A stretch of DNA of 64,000 nt, taken from positions 1-64,000 of the forward strand of contig JAIXRN010000059.1 of assembly GCA_027485165.1 (NCBI GenBank), written 5' to 3'. A model generated the notes under the pieces. That model made no database searches. It saw nothing but the letters and a program-made list of their open reading frames with translations, and was not told the DNA's origin. This document shows, in pieces, positions 1-8,946 of the stretch (positions are counted from its first letter, which is position 1; each line of letters starts with the position of its first letter). Position numbers and translations under genes: made by a program. Origin of the DNA: Rubrivivax sp. Its GTDB lineage: Bacteria; Pseudomonadota; Gammaproteobacteria; Burkholderiales; Burkholderiaceae_C.

Positions 1-75
1 CCGAACAGGACAGTGAAACGCCTTTGCGCCGATGATAGTGCGGGTTCCCGTGTGAAAGTAGGACATCGTCAGGCT
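1..75 (+). rRNA. rrf: 5S ribosomal RNA, 3' part
   Basis: The window opens inside a 5S rRNA. The bases match the conserved 3' two thirds of betaproteobacterial 5S, including the CCGAACAGGA loop region, the GCGCCGATGATAGT segment and the closing strand CATCGTCAGGCT that pairs with the missing 5' end. The 5' part lies before the window. A rho-independent terminator follows 11 bases later, so this is the last gene of an rrn operon read on the plus strand. Confidence 0.93.
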
Positions 76-85
76 AATATCCCCA

Positions 86-123
86 AAGCAAAAAGCCCGG
101 TCGAAAGACCGGGCTTTTTGCTT
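86..123 (+). terminator. rho-independent terminator of the rrn operon
   Basis: A perfect 17-bp inverted repeat (arms 86-102 and 107-123) closes on a GAAA tetraloop. The arms carry a GC core (GCCCGGTC/GACCGGGC) flanked by an A-run and a T-run, so the T-tract is part of the stem. It can work in both directions and would also protect the convergent DUF2894 gene unit from rrn read-through. Confidence 0.93.
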
Positions 124-202
124 CTGTCCGCGGCTCGGCCAGACACTATGCAGACGGCGTAGCAATGACAGGGGGAGCCCAAGTGTACATCTGTATTCTT
201 GC

Positions 203-937
203 TCACTGCCTTCGACGAGCCTTCTTCCGTTTGTCGCCGTTCTGTTTGTCACCGGCAGATACGGCATCCAAATGGCATTCAGGCGACGCAGAAGAAAGCC
301 ATTGCATCGTTCGTAGCTGATCCATCCACGCTAGCAAGTACCCGGGGCTCAACACCCGTAACCGGGTCAGTGTTTGCAGCATCAACCACTGCGAATTCAG
401 AGGCCCAGGCGCTGCGCTTGAACCGAGCTGTGCTCGTGTCAGCTCTCGCTCCAAGCGCAAGTTCGTCCAGACGGGAGCTGCCTCGTGCCAGCTTCGCAGG
501 CCGTTCAGAGGCTTATCAGTGGACCCCGATATCGCACCTGCCACGTTTACATGGTGCTGCTTGCCTAGCTGCTCGAGCTGCGGATGACCATGTCCACCCA
601 GTTGCCCGGCATCTGCCACGGAATCGTCTAGCCGTCCTATCAGCAGTGCCAAGCCCGTTGCCGTTTCGTCGCGAACCATTCCTTCGGGAAGGTATGGTCC
701 TGTAACCGGTGCGGCGCTTCTGCAGCGTTCCTGCGACCCTGAGTTCCACACCGCTATCCGCGCGTCCAGTCCAGCACGTGCTGGACCGTTCAGTAGCGCC
801 ATACGGCGATTCAGACTTTGCAACAGAGCCACTAAAGCGGCAGTTTCAATTGATGCCTGTGCTTCGTTCAGCAGCTCGGTAGCACCCGCCGCTTTATCCC
901 GTCCGGTACCTACCCGGTCATGGTCGGCTGCCGCCAT
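203..937 (-). CDS. DUF2894-family protein, last gene of the MotAB-like unit
   Basis: Predicted 244-residue soluble protein without a signal peptide. The C-terminal third carries the pattern GPLNSQWL..., then LSPGYLLAWMDQL...MQWL, which matches what I remember of DUF2894 proteins; the tail is strongly basic (KRKKARRRQ). The chosen ATG at 937 overlaps the end of the OmpA-like gene by 20 bases and gives a normal family length; a longer frame up to 1078 only shadows the upstream gene. DUF2894 genes regularly sit with DUF3348, DUF802 and OmpA-like genes in Burkholderiales, as here. Biochemical function is unknown. The frame is intact to its TGA, just downstream of the rrn terminator on the opposite strand. 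Confidence 0.72.
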   Translation of the reverse strand: MAAADHDRVGTGRDKAAGATELLNEAQASIETAALVALLQSLNRRMALLNGPARAGLDARIAVWNSGSQERCRSAAPVTGPYLPEGMVRDETATGLALLIGRLDDSVADAGQLGGHGHPQLEQLGKQHHVNVAGAISGSTDKPLNGLRSWHEAAPVWTNLRLERELTRAQLGSSAAPGPLNSQWLMLQTLTRLRVLSPGYLLAWMDQLRTMQWLSSASPECHLDAVSAGDKQNGDKRKKARRRQ

Positions 938-1562
938 GGGCCCCTCTCTCGCGCGCCACGGGCGCCATCTCCACGCGCCGGTTGCGGGCACGCCCGGAAG
1001 CGTCGGCGTTGCTGGCCACCGGCTGCTGCTGACCGAAGGCTGCTGCAAACACCCAGTCGGCAGGCAGGCCTTGGTCAATCAGGGCACGCGTCACGGTCAA
1101 AGCCCGCTGTGCTGACAGTTCCAGGTTGTCAGCAAAGGGCGCGCGTCCTTCCAGCACGCTGCGGTCGTCGGTAAAACCGCACACCATCAGCAGTTCCCTG
1201 CGTTCGGCCAGGTGGGCTTTCAGGATCGGCACCAGGCTCTTCAGCAACTGATGCCCTTCGGGCTGCAGCTCGGCTGAACTCAATGCAAACAGTAGGCCGC
1301 CACTGATGCCGATGCGGCCGTTGTCCAGCGTTACGCGCCCGGCGGCCAGGGGCTCCGCCAAGGCCCTTTCCAAACCCTGGCGGCGCTGCTCGATCGCTTG
1401 TCTCTGCTGAACTTCGCTGTTCAATCGTTCCACCAGTTCCAGCTGGCTTCCCAGGACAAAAACCAGCACCAGAACGAACGCCCCCAACATGCCGGCCATC
1501 AAGTCGCCAAATACGGCCCAGGTGCCCGCTTGGCTGTCGAAAGCGTCGTCGTGGCTGTCCAT
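918..1562 (-). CDS. OmpA/MotB-like peptidoglycan-binding membrane protein
   Basis: 214 residues. An N-terminal cytoplasmic stub is followed by one transmembrane helix (about residues 18-40, FGDLMAGMLGAFVLVLVF) with an aspartate at its start, as in MotB/ExbD/ZorB proton-channel subunits. A short helical linker leads to an OmpA-like periplasmic domain (about 75-205) ending in the typical NADASGRARNRRVEM peptidoglycan-binding motif. The start ATG overlaps the stop of the upstream MotA-like gene by one base (TGATG), so the two are probably translationally coupled. Likely role: stator partner of the DUF802 protein, anchoring the complex to the cell wall. Close in size and layout to ZorB; not a flagellar MotB, since no flagellar genes are near. 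Confidence 0.85.
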   Translation of the reverse strand: MDSHDDAFDSQAGTWAVFGDLMAGMLGAFVLVLVFVLGSQLELVERLNSEVQQRQAIEQRRQGLERALAEPLAAGRVTLDNGRIGISGGLLFALSSAELQPEGHQLLKSLVPILKAHLAERRELLMVCGFTDDRSVLEGRAPFADNLELSAQRALTVTRALIDQGLPADWVFAAAFGQQQPVASNADASGRARNRRVEMAPVARERGAHGGSRP

Positions 1563-3547
1563 CAGGCGCCTTCGCTCACCAGGCCAGCTTCGCTGGGGCG
1601 AGTAGATTTCAACCGTCGCAAGTCTTCGACGATTTGCTGCTGCGCCGATAGGCTGAGGTCAATCACTTCCCTGGCCTGGGCCACGTAATACGCCAGCTGT
1701 TCGTCGCTGCGCGTCGTTGACCGGGCCATGGCCACCTCGATGGTCTGCAACTGCCCCATCATGGCCTCGCTGCTACGGCTGAACTGCTGCACCGCACCGG
1801 CAAACGCGTCACCCAGACTGGCCAATTCAACCGCTCCCACCGTAGCGTCAGCTGCCGAAGCCGCCAGCCGTTCAGCTTCGGCACGCAGGCCCTGCGTCGC
1901 ATGCTCGGTCGACTGCTTCAGCATCGCCGCCGAACTGACCAGCAGCCTGTCGATGGCCTCGCGTTGGTCAGTGGCCGCCTGGGTAGCCGCCTCGATCAGC
2001 TTTTGCAGCTGGCTCATCAGCTGGTGGCGCTCGGCCAGGTTCGTTTGGTCGCGCAGCAGGCTGTCGGACAGCTGCCGCCGCCAGTCGAGCGCCATCTCGG
2101 CCGCGACACGCGGTGCTTCCTGGGCTTGTTCGATCAGGCCTTGCAACTGGCCCATGTGCTGTTCAGCCTGCGCCTGGGCTCGTGCCTGAATGGCACTAGC
2201 TGTCTCGTCCAGGGTCTCGCAGATGCGCAGCTGCAGTGCCTGCGCCTGCAAGCCACTCTGCTTCCAGGCCTGCTGCAGGTCCTGCGCGATGCCCTTGAGC
2301 TGCTCGTTCCAAGCCGTAAGCCGTTGCTCGTCCTGCCGCAGGGTGGATGTCTGGTGCAGCGCCATCGCCTGGGTCCAGCCCGATAGCAGTTGATGGGCTT
2401 GCGTGGCGACGTGCGCCTGCGCCTGCCGTTGCGCTTCTGCCATCGCTTGCTGCAGCGCGCTGGCCTGCTGTTGCTGGCGCTCCAGGGCTACGTCCCATCG
2501 ACGCGCCATTTCGCTGCCCGCAACGTCGAAGCGCGCCGTCAGCATGAGCGCCTGTTGCTCCACAGCCTGGCTCAGGCTGGTCTGGAAGCCCCTGCTTTCC
2601 GTTGCCAGCCCCGCCAGGCTTTGCGCCACGAGCGGTTCAATGGCTGCCGATACCGACTGGGCGCTGGACTGCACGGCTTCGCGCAGCGACTCCGCTACCG
2701 ACGAGGCCAGCCTGTCGAAGCGATCGTGCGCTTGGGCATGAAAGTGCCGTTGCCCATCGGCCAGCCGTGTGTCCAGCTGTTCTGCCCGGTCACCCATCTG
2801 CACCATCCAAACTTGCATTTGGTTCTCCAGGTTGGGCAACTGCATCGCTTGCGCCTGCAGCGCGGCCAGCATGGCTTCTGCCTGCCGTGCACGCGAAAAG
2901 CCCCGCAGGGGGCCAGCCGCCGCCGCATCCAGTAGCCGCCCCGCACTCAGACGCTCATGCCGCGCCAGTGCTGTCAGCAGCCCCAGGATGGCCGACGCTG
3001 CAACCCCCGCCACCGATGTCCCGAACGCGAGCCCCAGGCCCTGCACCGGCGCAGCCAGGGCAGCCCGAATGCCCGCCAGGTCGGCGCTGCCTTCCAGGGC
3101 CAGCACAACGCCTTTCAGCGTCACCACCATGCCCAGAAAAGTCCCCAGCATGCCGAGCAGCACCAGCAGGCCCGTCAGGTAAGGCGCCAGCATGGGTCCA
3201 GGCAGCGCCGCCGTGCCCGTTTCAATGCGCGTGCGCACGGCCTGCCGCAGCGATGGGTGCACATGCGCCAACCAGCTGCCCAGCGATGACGGTGCCCCCG
3301 CCGCTGCGGTTGCCGCATCGGCTTGCTCAGCCGGCGCTTCGTCCAAGCTTGTCAGCGCTATGCGCAGGTTGCCGGTGGCTTGATGGAAGCGCCAGAGTTC
3401 CCGGGCACCCGCCAAGTAGGTCAGCAGGATCGCGCCCGTCATCGCCAGCGCCAGGGCTTGGCCCAGATAACCTGCCGCCACCCACAGCGGTACCGCCAGG
3501 CCGGCGATGAAGGCCAGGACGGCGAACAGGCCCATCGGCGACATCAT
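1562..3547 (-). CDS. DUF802 protein: MotA/ExbB-like channel with long coiled tail
   Basis: 661 residues. Two hydrophobic segments lie at the N terminus (about residues 3-45). Two more carry the MotA/ExbB signature: LTGLLVLLGMLGTFLGMVV and PVQGLGLAFGTSVAGVAASA. After about residue 200 the rest is an Ala/Gln/Glu-rich, almost proline-free helical tail of more than 400 residues. It ends in the segment RSDEQLAYYVAQAREVIDL that I associate with DUF802. An inner-membrane channel with a long intracellular tail is the architecture of ZorA. The start ATG overlaps the DUF3348 stop by 4 bases (ATGA), and the stop overlaps the OmpA-like start. Function is inferred, not shown. Confidence 0.85.
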   Translation of the reverse strand: MMSPMGLFAVLAFIAGLAVPLWVAAGYLGQALALAMTGAILLTYLAGARELWRFHQATGNLRIALTSLDEAPAEQADAATAAAGAPSSLGSWLAHVHPSLRQAVRTRIETGTAALPGPMLAPYLTGLLVLLGMLGTFLGMVVTLKGVVLALEGSADLAGIRAALAAPVQGLGLAFGTSVAGVAASAILGLLTALARHERLSAGRLLDAAAAGPLRGFSRARQAEAMLAALQAQAMQLPNLENQMQVWMVQMGDRAEQLDTRLADGQRHFHAQAHDRFDRLASSVAESLREAVQSSAQSVSAAIEPLVAQSLAGLATESRGFQTSLSQAVEQQALMLTARFDVAGSEMARRWDVALERQQQQASALQQAMAEAQRQAQAHVATQAHQLLSGWTQAMALHQTSTLRQDEQRLTAWNEQLKGIAQDLQQAWKQSGLQAQALQLRICETLDETASAIQARAQAQAEQHMGQLQGLIEQAQEAPRVAAEMALDWRRQLSDSLLRDQTNLAERHQLMSQLQKLIEAATQAATDQREAIDRLLVSSAAMLKQSTEHATQGLRAEAERLAASAADATVGAVELASLGDAFAGAVQQFSRSSEAMMGQLQTIEVAMARSTTRSDEQLAYYVAQAREVIDLSLSAQQQIVEDLRRLKSTRPSEAGLVSEGA

Positions 3548-4230
3548 GGCTGCCCGACCGGCCCAGGGGCCAGCGCCGTTTGCAAGCCTTCCAGCGGGCG
3601 CAAACGGTGCGTCAGCTCGGCCAGCAACAGACGGCGCGTTTGTTGGCCAGCCCGTTCTGGGTCTGCGCCAGGCTGTACGCCGGCCTGCGCCAGCAGGCCC
3701 GGCAACGTGGCCAGCAGCCGCGTCTCCTGTGCCGCAAAGGCAGTTTCCAAAACCGCATCCAGCGCAGCCAGTTCAGCCCCAGCGGGGCCTTGCAGGGCTA
3801 GCGCCTGTCGCAAGCGCCCGCGTAGCGGCGCCACAGCAGCTGCCATCGCACGCTGATGCAGGCGGACATGGCCACGCAACGCAACCAGATCTGCAGCATC
3901 GGCCAGCTGAGGGCAGTCGAATGCCGGCTCAGTGCCGATTGCACGCATCAGTGCAGCGCGTAGGCGCGCCAGTTCGGCCACAGCCGAGGCAGCAGCGGTG
4001 GCGCTGGTCTTTGCGCATCCTGGCGCTGCAGGGGGTTTTGCCAATGCCGATGCCGAGGCATTCAAGGCGGTGGACAGAGCAATGGCATCGGTCCAGCCCA
4101 GCCAAGGCGCCGCCGCCTGCGCCAGGTCTTGTGGCGGCGGTGGTGCAGCACCGTCCAGTGTGGCCAGCCACTGGATAAGCGGCGTGTGGTGAATGCGGCT
4201 GAAGCCGGTGGGGCGCGGGGACAGTGGCAT
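3544..4230 (-). CDS. DUF3348 protein, first gene of the MotAB-like unit
   Basis: 228 residues, soluble, Ala/Leu-rich and helical. The N-terminal segments TGFSRIHHTPLIQWL and WLGWTDAIALSTALN, and the middle ...HQRAMAAAVAPLRGRLR, match the DUF3348 pattern as I remember it. The ATG at 4230 was chosen because the family begins just before TGFSR. The frame stays open to 5085, but that part only mirrors the methyltransferase on the other strand. It is the promoter-proximal gene of the unit and overlaps the DUF802 gene by 4 bases. It diverges from the methyltransferase, with 123 bases between them. Its role with the channel proteins is unknown. Confidence 0.8.
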   Translation of the reverse strand: MPLSPRPTGFSRIHHTPLIQWLATLDGAAPPPPQDLAQAAAPWLGWTDAIALSTALNASASALAKPPAAPGCAKTSATAAASAVAELARLRAALMRAIGTEPAFDCPQLADAADLVALRGHVRLHQRAMAAAVAPLRGRLRQALALQGPAGAELAALDAVLETAFAAQETRLLATLPGLLAQAGVQPGADPERAGQQTRRLLLAELTHRLRPLEGLQTALAPGPVGQP

Positions 4231-4353
4231 GGCGCCGTCAAGGCATCGGCGGAAAAACCCGCGATAGTACAGGGCACCCAAGCCAGCACCGCGCCAGCCC
4301 CGCCCCCGGCCCCTGGCTGGCGCCCAGGCACTGTCTTCTGCCCTGCCACCACG

Positions 4354-5256
4354 ATGCAAGACCTGTTGAACGCCATTGCCTGCGTTGCGATGACTACCGA
4401 CGCGCAGCGCGTTTTCCATGGCCGGGGCCGGGCCGATACGGGCAGCCAGCACTGGGCGCTGGACCACTTTCCGCCGGTGTGGCTGTCGACCAGCTTCCAG
4501 CCCGTGGCCGAAGCCGAATTCGCGCTGTTGCGCCAGGCACTGGCGGCGTGCACCGAGCCGCTGAACTGGGTGCACCAGACGCGCGGCACTGACGGCAGTG
4601 ACACCCGCCTGATGGCTGGCGTCGTGCCAGACGAGCATGCCGTCGCCGAAGACGGTGCGCGTTTTCTGGTGCACTTGCTGCGGGGCCAGAACCACGGCCT
4701 GTTCCTGGACATGGCCGAGGGCCGGCGTTGGGTACGCCAGCATGTGCAGGCGCGGCCCGGCCTGAAGGTACTGAACCTGTTTGCCTACACCTGCGCGTTT
4801 TCGGTCGTGGCGCTGCAGGCGGGCGCGGCGCAGGTGCTGAACCTGGACATGAGTGCCGGCGCACTGGCCATCGGGCGCAGCAACCACCGGTTGAACGGGC
4901 TGGCCAGCGGCGCCAGCTTCCTGGCGCATGACCTCTTCCATTCCTGGGGCAAGCTGCAGCGCGCTGGGCCTTACGGCCTGGTGATCGTCGACCCGCCCAG
5001 CCACCAGAAGGGCAGCTTCGTGGCGACCAAGGACTACGCCCGCGTGCTGCGTCGCTTGCCAGCCCTGCTGGCCCCGGGCGGCCACGCGCTGCTGTGCCTG
5101 AACGCGCCCGAGCTGGCCCCGGCTTTCTTGCTGGACCTGCTGCAGGCCGAAGCCCCCAGCCTGCTGCCCGCGCAGCGCCTGCCAAACCCGCCAGGCTTTG
5201 CCGACCTGGCGCCAGACAGGGCGCTGAAGGTGTTCGTGGTGGCCGCGCCAGGCTGA
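4354..5256 (+). CDS. class I SAM-dependent methyltransferase, RlmI-like
   Basis: 300 residues. The middle part has the SAM-binding motif I (VLNLFAYTCAFSVVAL), an acidic motif II (VLNLDMSAGALAIG) and motif IV VIVDPPSHQKGSF. The DPPS core is typical of RlmI/RlmK-type rRNA cytosine or guanine methyltransferases. No N-terminal PUA domain is visible, so this is the shorter single-domain subgroup. The ATG at 4354 gives the normal start (MQDLLNAI..., then RVFHGRGR); ATG 4390 is an alternative. The stop abuts the stop of the convergent peptidase gene with no gap. The target RNA is not predictable from sequence. Confidence 0.8.
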   Translation: MQDLLNAIACVAMTTDAQRVFHGRGRADTGSQHWALDHFPPVWLSTSFQPVAEAEFALLRQALAACTEPLNWVHQTRGTDGSDTRLMAGVVPDEHAVAEDGARFLVHLLRGQNHGLFLDMAEGRRWVRQHVQARPGLKVLNLFAYTCAFSVVALQAGAAQVLNLDMSAGALAIGRSNHRLNGLASGASFLAHDLFHSWGKLQRAGPYGLVIVDPPSHQKGSFVATKDYARVLRRLPALLAPGGHALLCLNAPELAPAFLLDLLQAEAPSLLPAQRLPNPPGFADLAPDRALKVFVVAAPG

Positions 5257-6978
5257 TCAGGCCAGGTCCACCACCAGTGTTTGCCCGCCGCAGCGGCAGC
5301 TGTCCAGTTCCACATGCACGCGCCCGTTGCCGCTGGTCAGCAGGCTGACGAAGCGTTCGTGCCGGTTGCCGTTCGTCCACGGCGCAAACACGCTGGGGCC
5401 GCCGTAAAGGCCGCCGCCCCAGCCCGACAGATGGCCGATCTCGACCACCGTTTCGCTGGGCGCCAGCACCGTCACACCTTCGCCCCGCGCGCGCAGCCTC
5501 AACGGTTCGGCATGCGGCAGTGCCTTGGCCGAAGGCAGGCCGAAACTGGGCAGATAGCCGTGATTGGCCACGCGCAAGTCGATGCGGGTGTGCTCGCCCA
5601 GGCGTTCCAGCTTTACCAGACTCAGGCTGATGCGTGGCAGCAGTGCGGCCACGCGCAGGAAGGCCGCGCTTTGCGTGTCGCAGGTGCCCGGCAGGTGTTC
5701 GAAAGGCGGGTTCCAGATGCCCACGCGGGGGTCGAAGCCGCCCACTTCCACCGCACCCAGTTGCGGGTGCTGCGCCGGCCGCCAGGTGCCGAAGATGCGC
5801 CCGGCATTGTGCTGGCGGTCGAATTCGGCCAGGGCGCGCATGTTCTGGCGCGTGAATTTCGAATAGTGGTCGACGAAGGGCTTCTTGCGTTCGATGCCCA
5901 GCTGCTTGAACACGTCCCACAACTCCACCACATAGGCCAAGGCGCCGCGCTGGTGGTAGGCGTAGTCGGTCAGGTCGCCGTGCAAGGGCTTGTCGGGTTC
6001 GTAGAGGAATTCGTGGAAGCCGCTGACGCTGGCGTAGCCCGTGTGTTCAGTGAACCAGGCTTCCACCTGTTCGAAGATAGCCAGGTCGCCCGGGTTCATC
6101 TTGCTGTCGGGCTGGTCGCCGAGCGGGCGGATCAGCACGCCGCCGAAAGTGTGCAGGTTCAGCCACACCATGATGTTCGGGTGGGCCGTGGCGAAGTCCA
6201 TCACGGCGCGGGTTTCGGGCGCGCTGCCGGGGTAGGCACCCGCGCCGGCCTGCTTGGGTTCAGGCGCCCAGCTGTACGGGAAGTTGCGATTGAAGTCGTA
6301 GGCGTTGTCGCCCAGGAAGTGCGGGTCAGGGATGTTGCGGCCGTCGAAGTTGGCGATCTCGCCTTCCGGGTACAGGCGGTAAAAAGGCCCGGTGTCTTCG
6401 GGCATGCGCGCCACCATCACGGGCGGCATCAGCGGCGGGCCACTGCCGTCTTCGCCGCTGCGCAGTTCCACCAGTTCGCCGTCCGGGTCCTGCACGCGCA
6501 GATAGCTGGCCATGCCGTCGCCGTCCACGTCGCCGGCCACCCAACGCGCGTGGCCTTGCTGCACGCGGTCGTCGACAGGGCTGCTGCGCACGTAGCGGCC
6601 GCGCTTGAGCACTTCTTCGGCACCGTCGGGCGACATGCGCGGCACGACGTAGAACAGGCTGGCGCGCAGGCTTTCCACCATCGGTGCGGGCAGCGGCTTG
6701 CCACCGGCGGTGCTGGCCCCCTGGTGCAGCCCGATCATGTCTTCGGCGATGGCCAGCGCCACGCTGGACCCGCAGACTTCACTGGCGTGCATGTTGCCGT
6801 CCACCCAGACGGCAGGGCGCAGGCGGTCGGGGTCACGGCCGATCACGAGCAGCGGGATGTCGCGCCCAGCCGCACTGCTGCCCAGGCTGCGCAGCTGTAC
6901 GAGATCAGGGTGCTGCTGCGCCCAGGCTTGCAGTTGCGCCATCAGTTCGGCGTAGTCGAGGTATTTCTGGCGAAACAT
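5257..6978 (-). CDS. M14 family zinc carboxypeptidase
   Basis: 573 residues. The zinc signature HASE is at residues 64-67, preceded by the strand PAVWVDGN. The third zinc ligand lies in WLNLHTFGG, and a later AYVVELWDV probably holds the catalytic glutamate. The C-terminal ~170 residues form an extra beta-rich region that many large bacterial M14 peptidases carry. There is no signal peptide, so the enzyme is probably cytoplasmic. The start at 6978 is supported by GGGAGA seven bases upstream; an in-frame ATG at 7011 lacks a site. Substrate unknown; it probably removes C-terminal residues from peptides. Confidence 0.88.
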   Translation of the reverse strand: MFRQKYLDYAELMAQLQAWAQQHPDLVQLRSLGSSAAGRDIPLLVIGRDPDRLRPAVWVDGNMHASEVCGSSVALAIAEDMIGLHQGASTAGGKPLPAPMVESLRASLFYVVPRMSPDGAEEVLKRGRYVRSSPVDDRVQQGHARWVAGDVDGDGMASYLRVQDPDGELVELRSGEDGSGPPLMPPVMVARMPEDTGPFYRLYPEGEIANFDGRNIPDPHFLGDNAYDFNRNFPYSWAPEPKQAGAGAYPGSAPETRAVMDFATAHPNIMVWLNLHTFGGVLIRPLGDQPDSKMNPGDLAIFEQVEAWFTEHTGYASVSGFHEFLYEPDKPLHGDLTDYAYHQRGALAYVVELWDVFKQLGIERKKPFVDHYSKFTRQNMRALAEFDRQHNAGRIFGTWRPAQHPQLGAVEVGGFDPRVGIWNPPFEHLPGTCDTQSAAFLRVAALLPRISLSLVKLERLGEHTRIDLRVANHGYLPSFGLPSAKALPHAEPLRLRARGEGVTVLAPSETVVEIGHLSGWGGGLYGGPSVFAPWTNGNRHERFVSLLTSGNGRVHVELDSCRCGGQTLVVDLA

Positions 6979-7071
6979 GTGGTCTCCCGCCGGGCCCGGT
7001 CGGGCCGGCATGGGTTGTTGGGTTGCTGGATCGTGGGGTTCGGGGGGCGCTGGGGTCCGGGGCTATGCCGG

Positions 7072-8088
7072 TCAGCCCGCGATGTTGCCCGACTGCGCTG
7101 CCGCAGTCGTGGCCGGGTACAGCCCCCGCACCTGGCCGAACAGCCGCGTCAGGCCCAGCAGGGCGTCGATGAAAGGCGTGGGCTGCTGCAGGCGGGCCGC
7201 GATTTCCTGCACGGCACCAACCAGTGCGTCCAGCTCGATGCCGCGGCCTGCTTCCACGTCCTGCAGCATCGACGTCTTGAAGGCGCCCAACCGGGCCGTG
7301 ACGGCATGGCGTTCCTCGGGCGTCTGCCCAATCGGGCAGCCGATGCGCGCGCCGACGCTGGCGGCTTCGAGCATGGCCGCGGAATTGAAGGCCCGCACCA
7401 GCGGGTCGGCCAGCACGCGGTCTGCAGTCGCCCCAGTCAGGGCCGACACGGGGTTCATGGTCATGTTGCCCCAGAGCTTGAACCAGATGTCCCGCCGGAT
7501 GTCGGCCGACACGCTGGCGTCAAAACCTGCGTGCGCCAACAGGTCGGCGACTGCCTGCGCACGTGCGCTGCTGCCGCCGCCGCATTCGCCCACGATCAGG
7601 CCCTGGCCCATGCGGTGCTGCACCAATCCCGGCTGCACGCTGCTGGCGCTGGCATGCACCACGCAGCCCAGCACCTGGGCCAGGGGCAGAGCGCGGGCGA
7701 TGTTGCCTTGCGGGTCCACGCTGCGCAGCGGGGCCTGTTCCCAGCCCGGCAGCCCCTGGCAGAACCACCAGGGCACGCCGTTCATGGCCGGCAGCACCAG
7801 GGTCTGCGGGCCGATCAGCGGTGCCAGCTGTGGGGCCAGGCTGGCCAGAGCAGGGGCCTTGACGGCCAGGATCACCAGGTCTTGCGGGCCCAGCCGCGCT
7901 GCGTCGTCTTCGGCCTGTGCAGGGGCATGCAGCAGGCCGGCGGCTGTCTGCAAGCGCCAACCCTCTGTACGCAGAGCTTGCAGGGTCTGGCCGCGTGCCA
8001 GGGCCGTCACCTGGGCCCGGCCAGCCGCGGCCAGCCGGGTGCCGATGAAGCCGCCAATGGCGCCGGCGCCGACGATGCAGGTTTTCAT
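7072..8088 (-). CDS. 2-dehydropantoate 2-reductase family protein
   Basis: 338 residues. It begins directly with the NAD(P)-binding Rossmann motif MKTCIVGAGAIGGFIGTRLA. The middle VILAVKAPALASLAP and LVLPAMNGVPWW, and the C-terminal KLWGNMTMNPVSALTG, are the standard ApbA/PanE landmarks, including the conserved lysine and asparagine. The reaction would be NADPH-dependent reduction of ketopantoate to pantoate, but many genomes hold several paralogs of unclear substrate and no pan genes are nearby, so panE is not asserted. The start at 8088 is the conserved family start; the longer frame to 8106 adds only six residues. Confidence 0.85.
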   Translation of the reverse strand: MKTCIVGAGAIGGFIGTRLAAAGRAQVTALARGQTLQALRTEGWRLQTAAGLLHAPAQAEDDAARLGPQDLVILAVKAPALASLAPQLAPLIGPQTLVLPAMNGVPWWFCQGLPGWEQAPLRSVDPQGNIARALPLAQVLGCVVHASASSVQPGLVQHRMGQGLIVGECGGGSSARAQAVADLLAHAGFDASVSADIRRDIWFKLWGNMTMNPVSALTGATADRVLADPLVRAFNSAAMLEAASVGARIGCPIGQTPEERHAVTARLGAFKTSMLQDVEAGRGIELDALVGAVQEIAARLQQPTPFIDALLGLTRLFGQVRGLYPATTAAAQSGNIAG

Positions 8089-8158
8089 GCCAGACCCCGT
8101 TTGCAAGCAACGGCCGGCATTCTGCCCCGCACCCGCAGGCGGGGCGGGGGGCAGTGGG

Positions 8159-8764
8159 TCAGGCCGCGTCCAGCAGCCGGCCCTTCAGCGCGCCGTATTC
8201 GGCGTCGTTCAGCATGCCGCGCTGGTGCAGGGTGGCGGCTTCGGCCAGTAGCACCAGGTTTTCGGCCATGCCCTGCGGTGGCGTAGGCTGCAAGCGAAGG
8301 CGCGACCAGGCCACCCAGGTGGCGATATCGGCCGAGTCTTCAGGCGACAGGCTGGGCCCGCCGCTGCCGGCTTCCACCGCCACGCCCGCCGGCAGGCTGC
8401 GCGCCAAGGCGGCGACGAAGGCCGCGGCCAGGCCGTCGTCGGCCGCGAACAGCGACAGGCGCTGATCAGCCGTGAACAGCGCCACGGTGCTGCCGTAGCG
8501 CCCGGCTTCCAGGCGCACGCGCTGGATGGCCGACAGCGGCAGACTTTCCACGCTGCGGCGGCGGCCTTCCTGCGCGCGCAGCACGCGCTGTTCGGTCAGC
8601 ACCCACAAGCCTGAACCGGCCCCCACGATGCGGCCGCGCACATAGCCGGTGAGATGCTCGCCGCTGGTCATGGCGGCGCGCACGCGCGACAGCTCGACGT
8701 CGGTCAGCGGGCCGGTGGCTTCGGGATTCATGCCTTCGAGCAAGATTTCAAACTGCTTGAACAC
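8159..8764 (-). CDS. PH-like domain protein with C-terminal SHOCT motif
   Basis: 201 residues, GTG start. Residues about 30-125 look like a bacterial PH-like/GRAM fold (GEHLTGYVRGRIV..., WVLTEQRVLRA..., LSAIQRVRLEAGRYGSTVALF). The last ~30 residues (LLAEAATLHQRGMLNDAEYGALKGRLL) match the SHOCT short C-terminal oligomerisation motif. There is no membrane segment. Function is unknown. It lies 70 bases upstream of the PanE-like gene on the same strand and may be co-transcribed with it. Confidence 0.7.
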   Translation of the reverse strand: MFKQFEILLEGMNPEATGPLTDVELSRVRAAMTSGEHLTGYVRGRIVGAGSGLWVLTEQRVLRAQEGRRRSVESLPLSAIQRVRLEAGRYGSTVALFTADQRLSLFAADDGLAAAFVAALARSLPAGVAVEAGSGGPSLSPEDSADIATWVAWSRLRLQPTPPQGMAENLVLLAEAATLHQRGMLNDAEYGALKGRLLDAA

Positions 8765-8946
8765 GCTGGGGGTCCTTCTGTGTTGGCCCTGGGGGCCGGG
8801 AGGGGGTGCGTCTGGGAGCGAACGGGCCAGCCCGGCCGGCCCGCCGCCCAGACGGGCCTGGGCGGTGCGGCCGGCATGATATCGACCGACGCCGAATGCT
8901 AATTGTGGTCAAGCCGCTACCGCAGGCTGCACTGGGGGGTCATTGC

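Noticed and set aside
918-3547. Flagellar motor genes motA/motB
   Set aside because: The channel protein has a very long helical tail and DUF802 end, and the neighbours are DUF3348 and DUF2894 genes rather than flagellar or chemotaxis genes.
4231-5085. A long N-terminal extension of the DUF3348 protein
   Set aside because: It is the antisense of the methyltransferase; the family start fits the ATG at 4230.
5240-5275. A terminator between the convergent methyltransferase and M14 genes
   Set aside because: A weak GGCCAGG/CCTGGCC-like dyad is present, but there is no T-run and the stops are adjacent, so I cannot support a terminator.
5281-8286. A plus-strand open frame of about 1000 codons
   Set aside because: It lies opposite the M14 peptidase and PanE-like genes, both with clear catalytic motifs. 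Its product is His/Arg/Val/Gln-rich in the way a GC-rich antisense frame looks, with no family resemblance.
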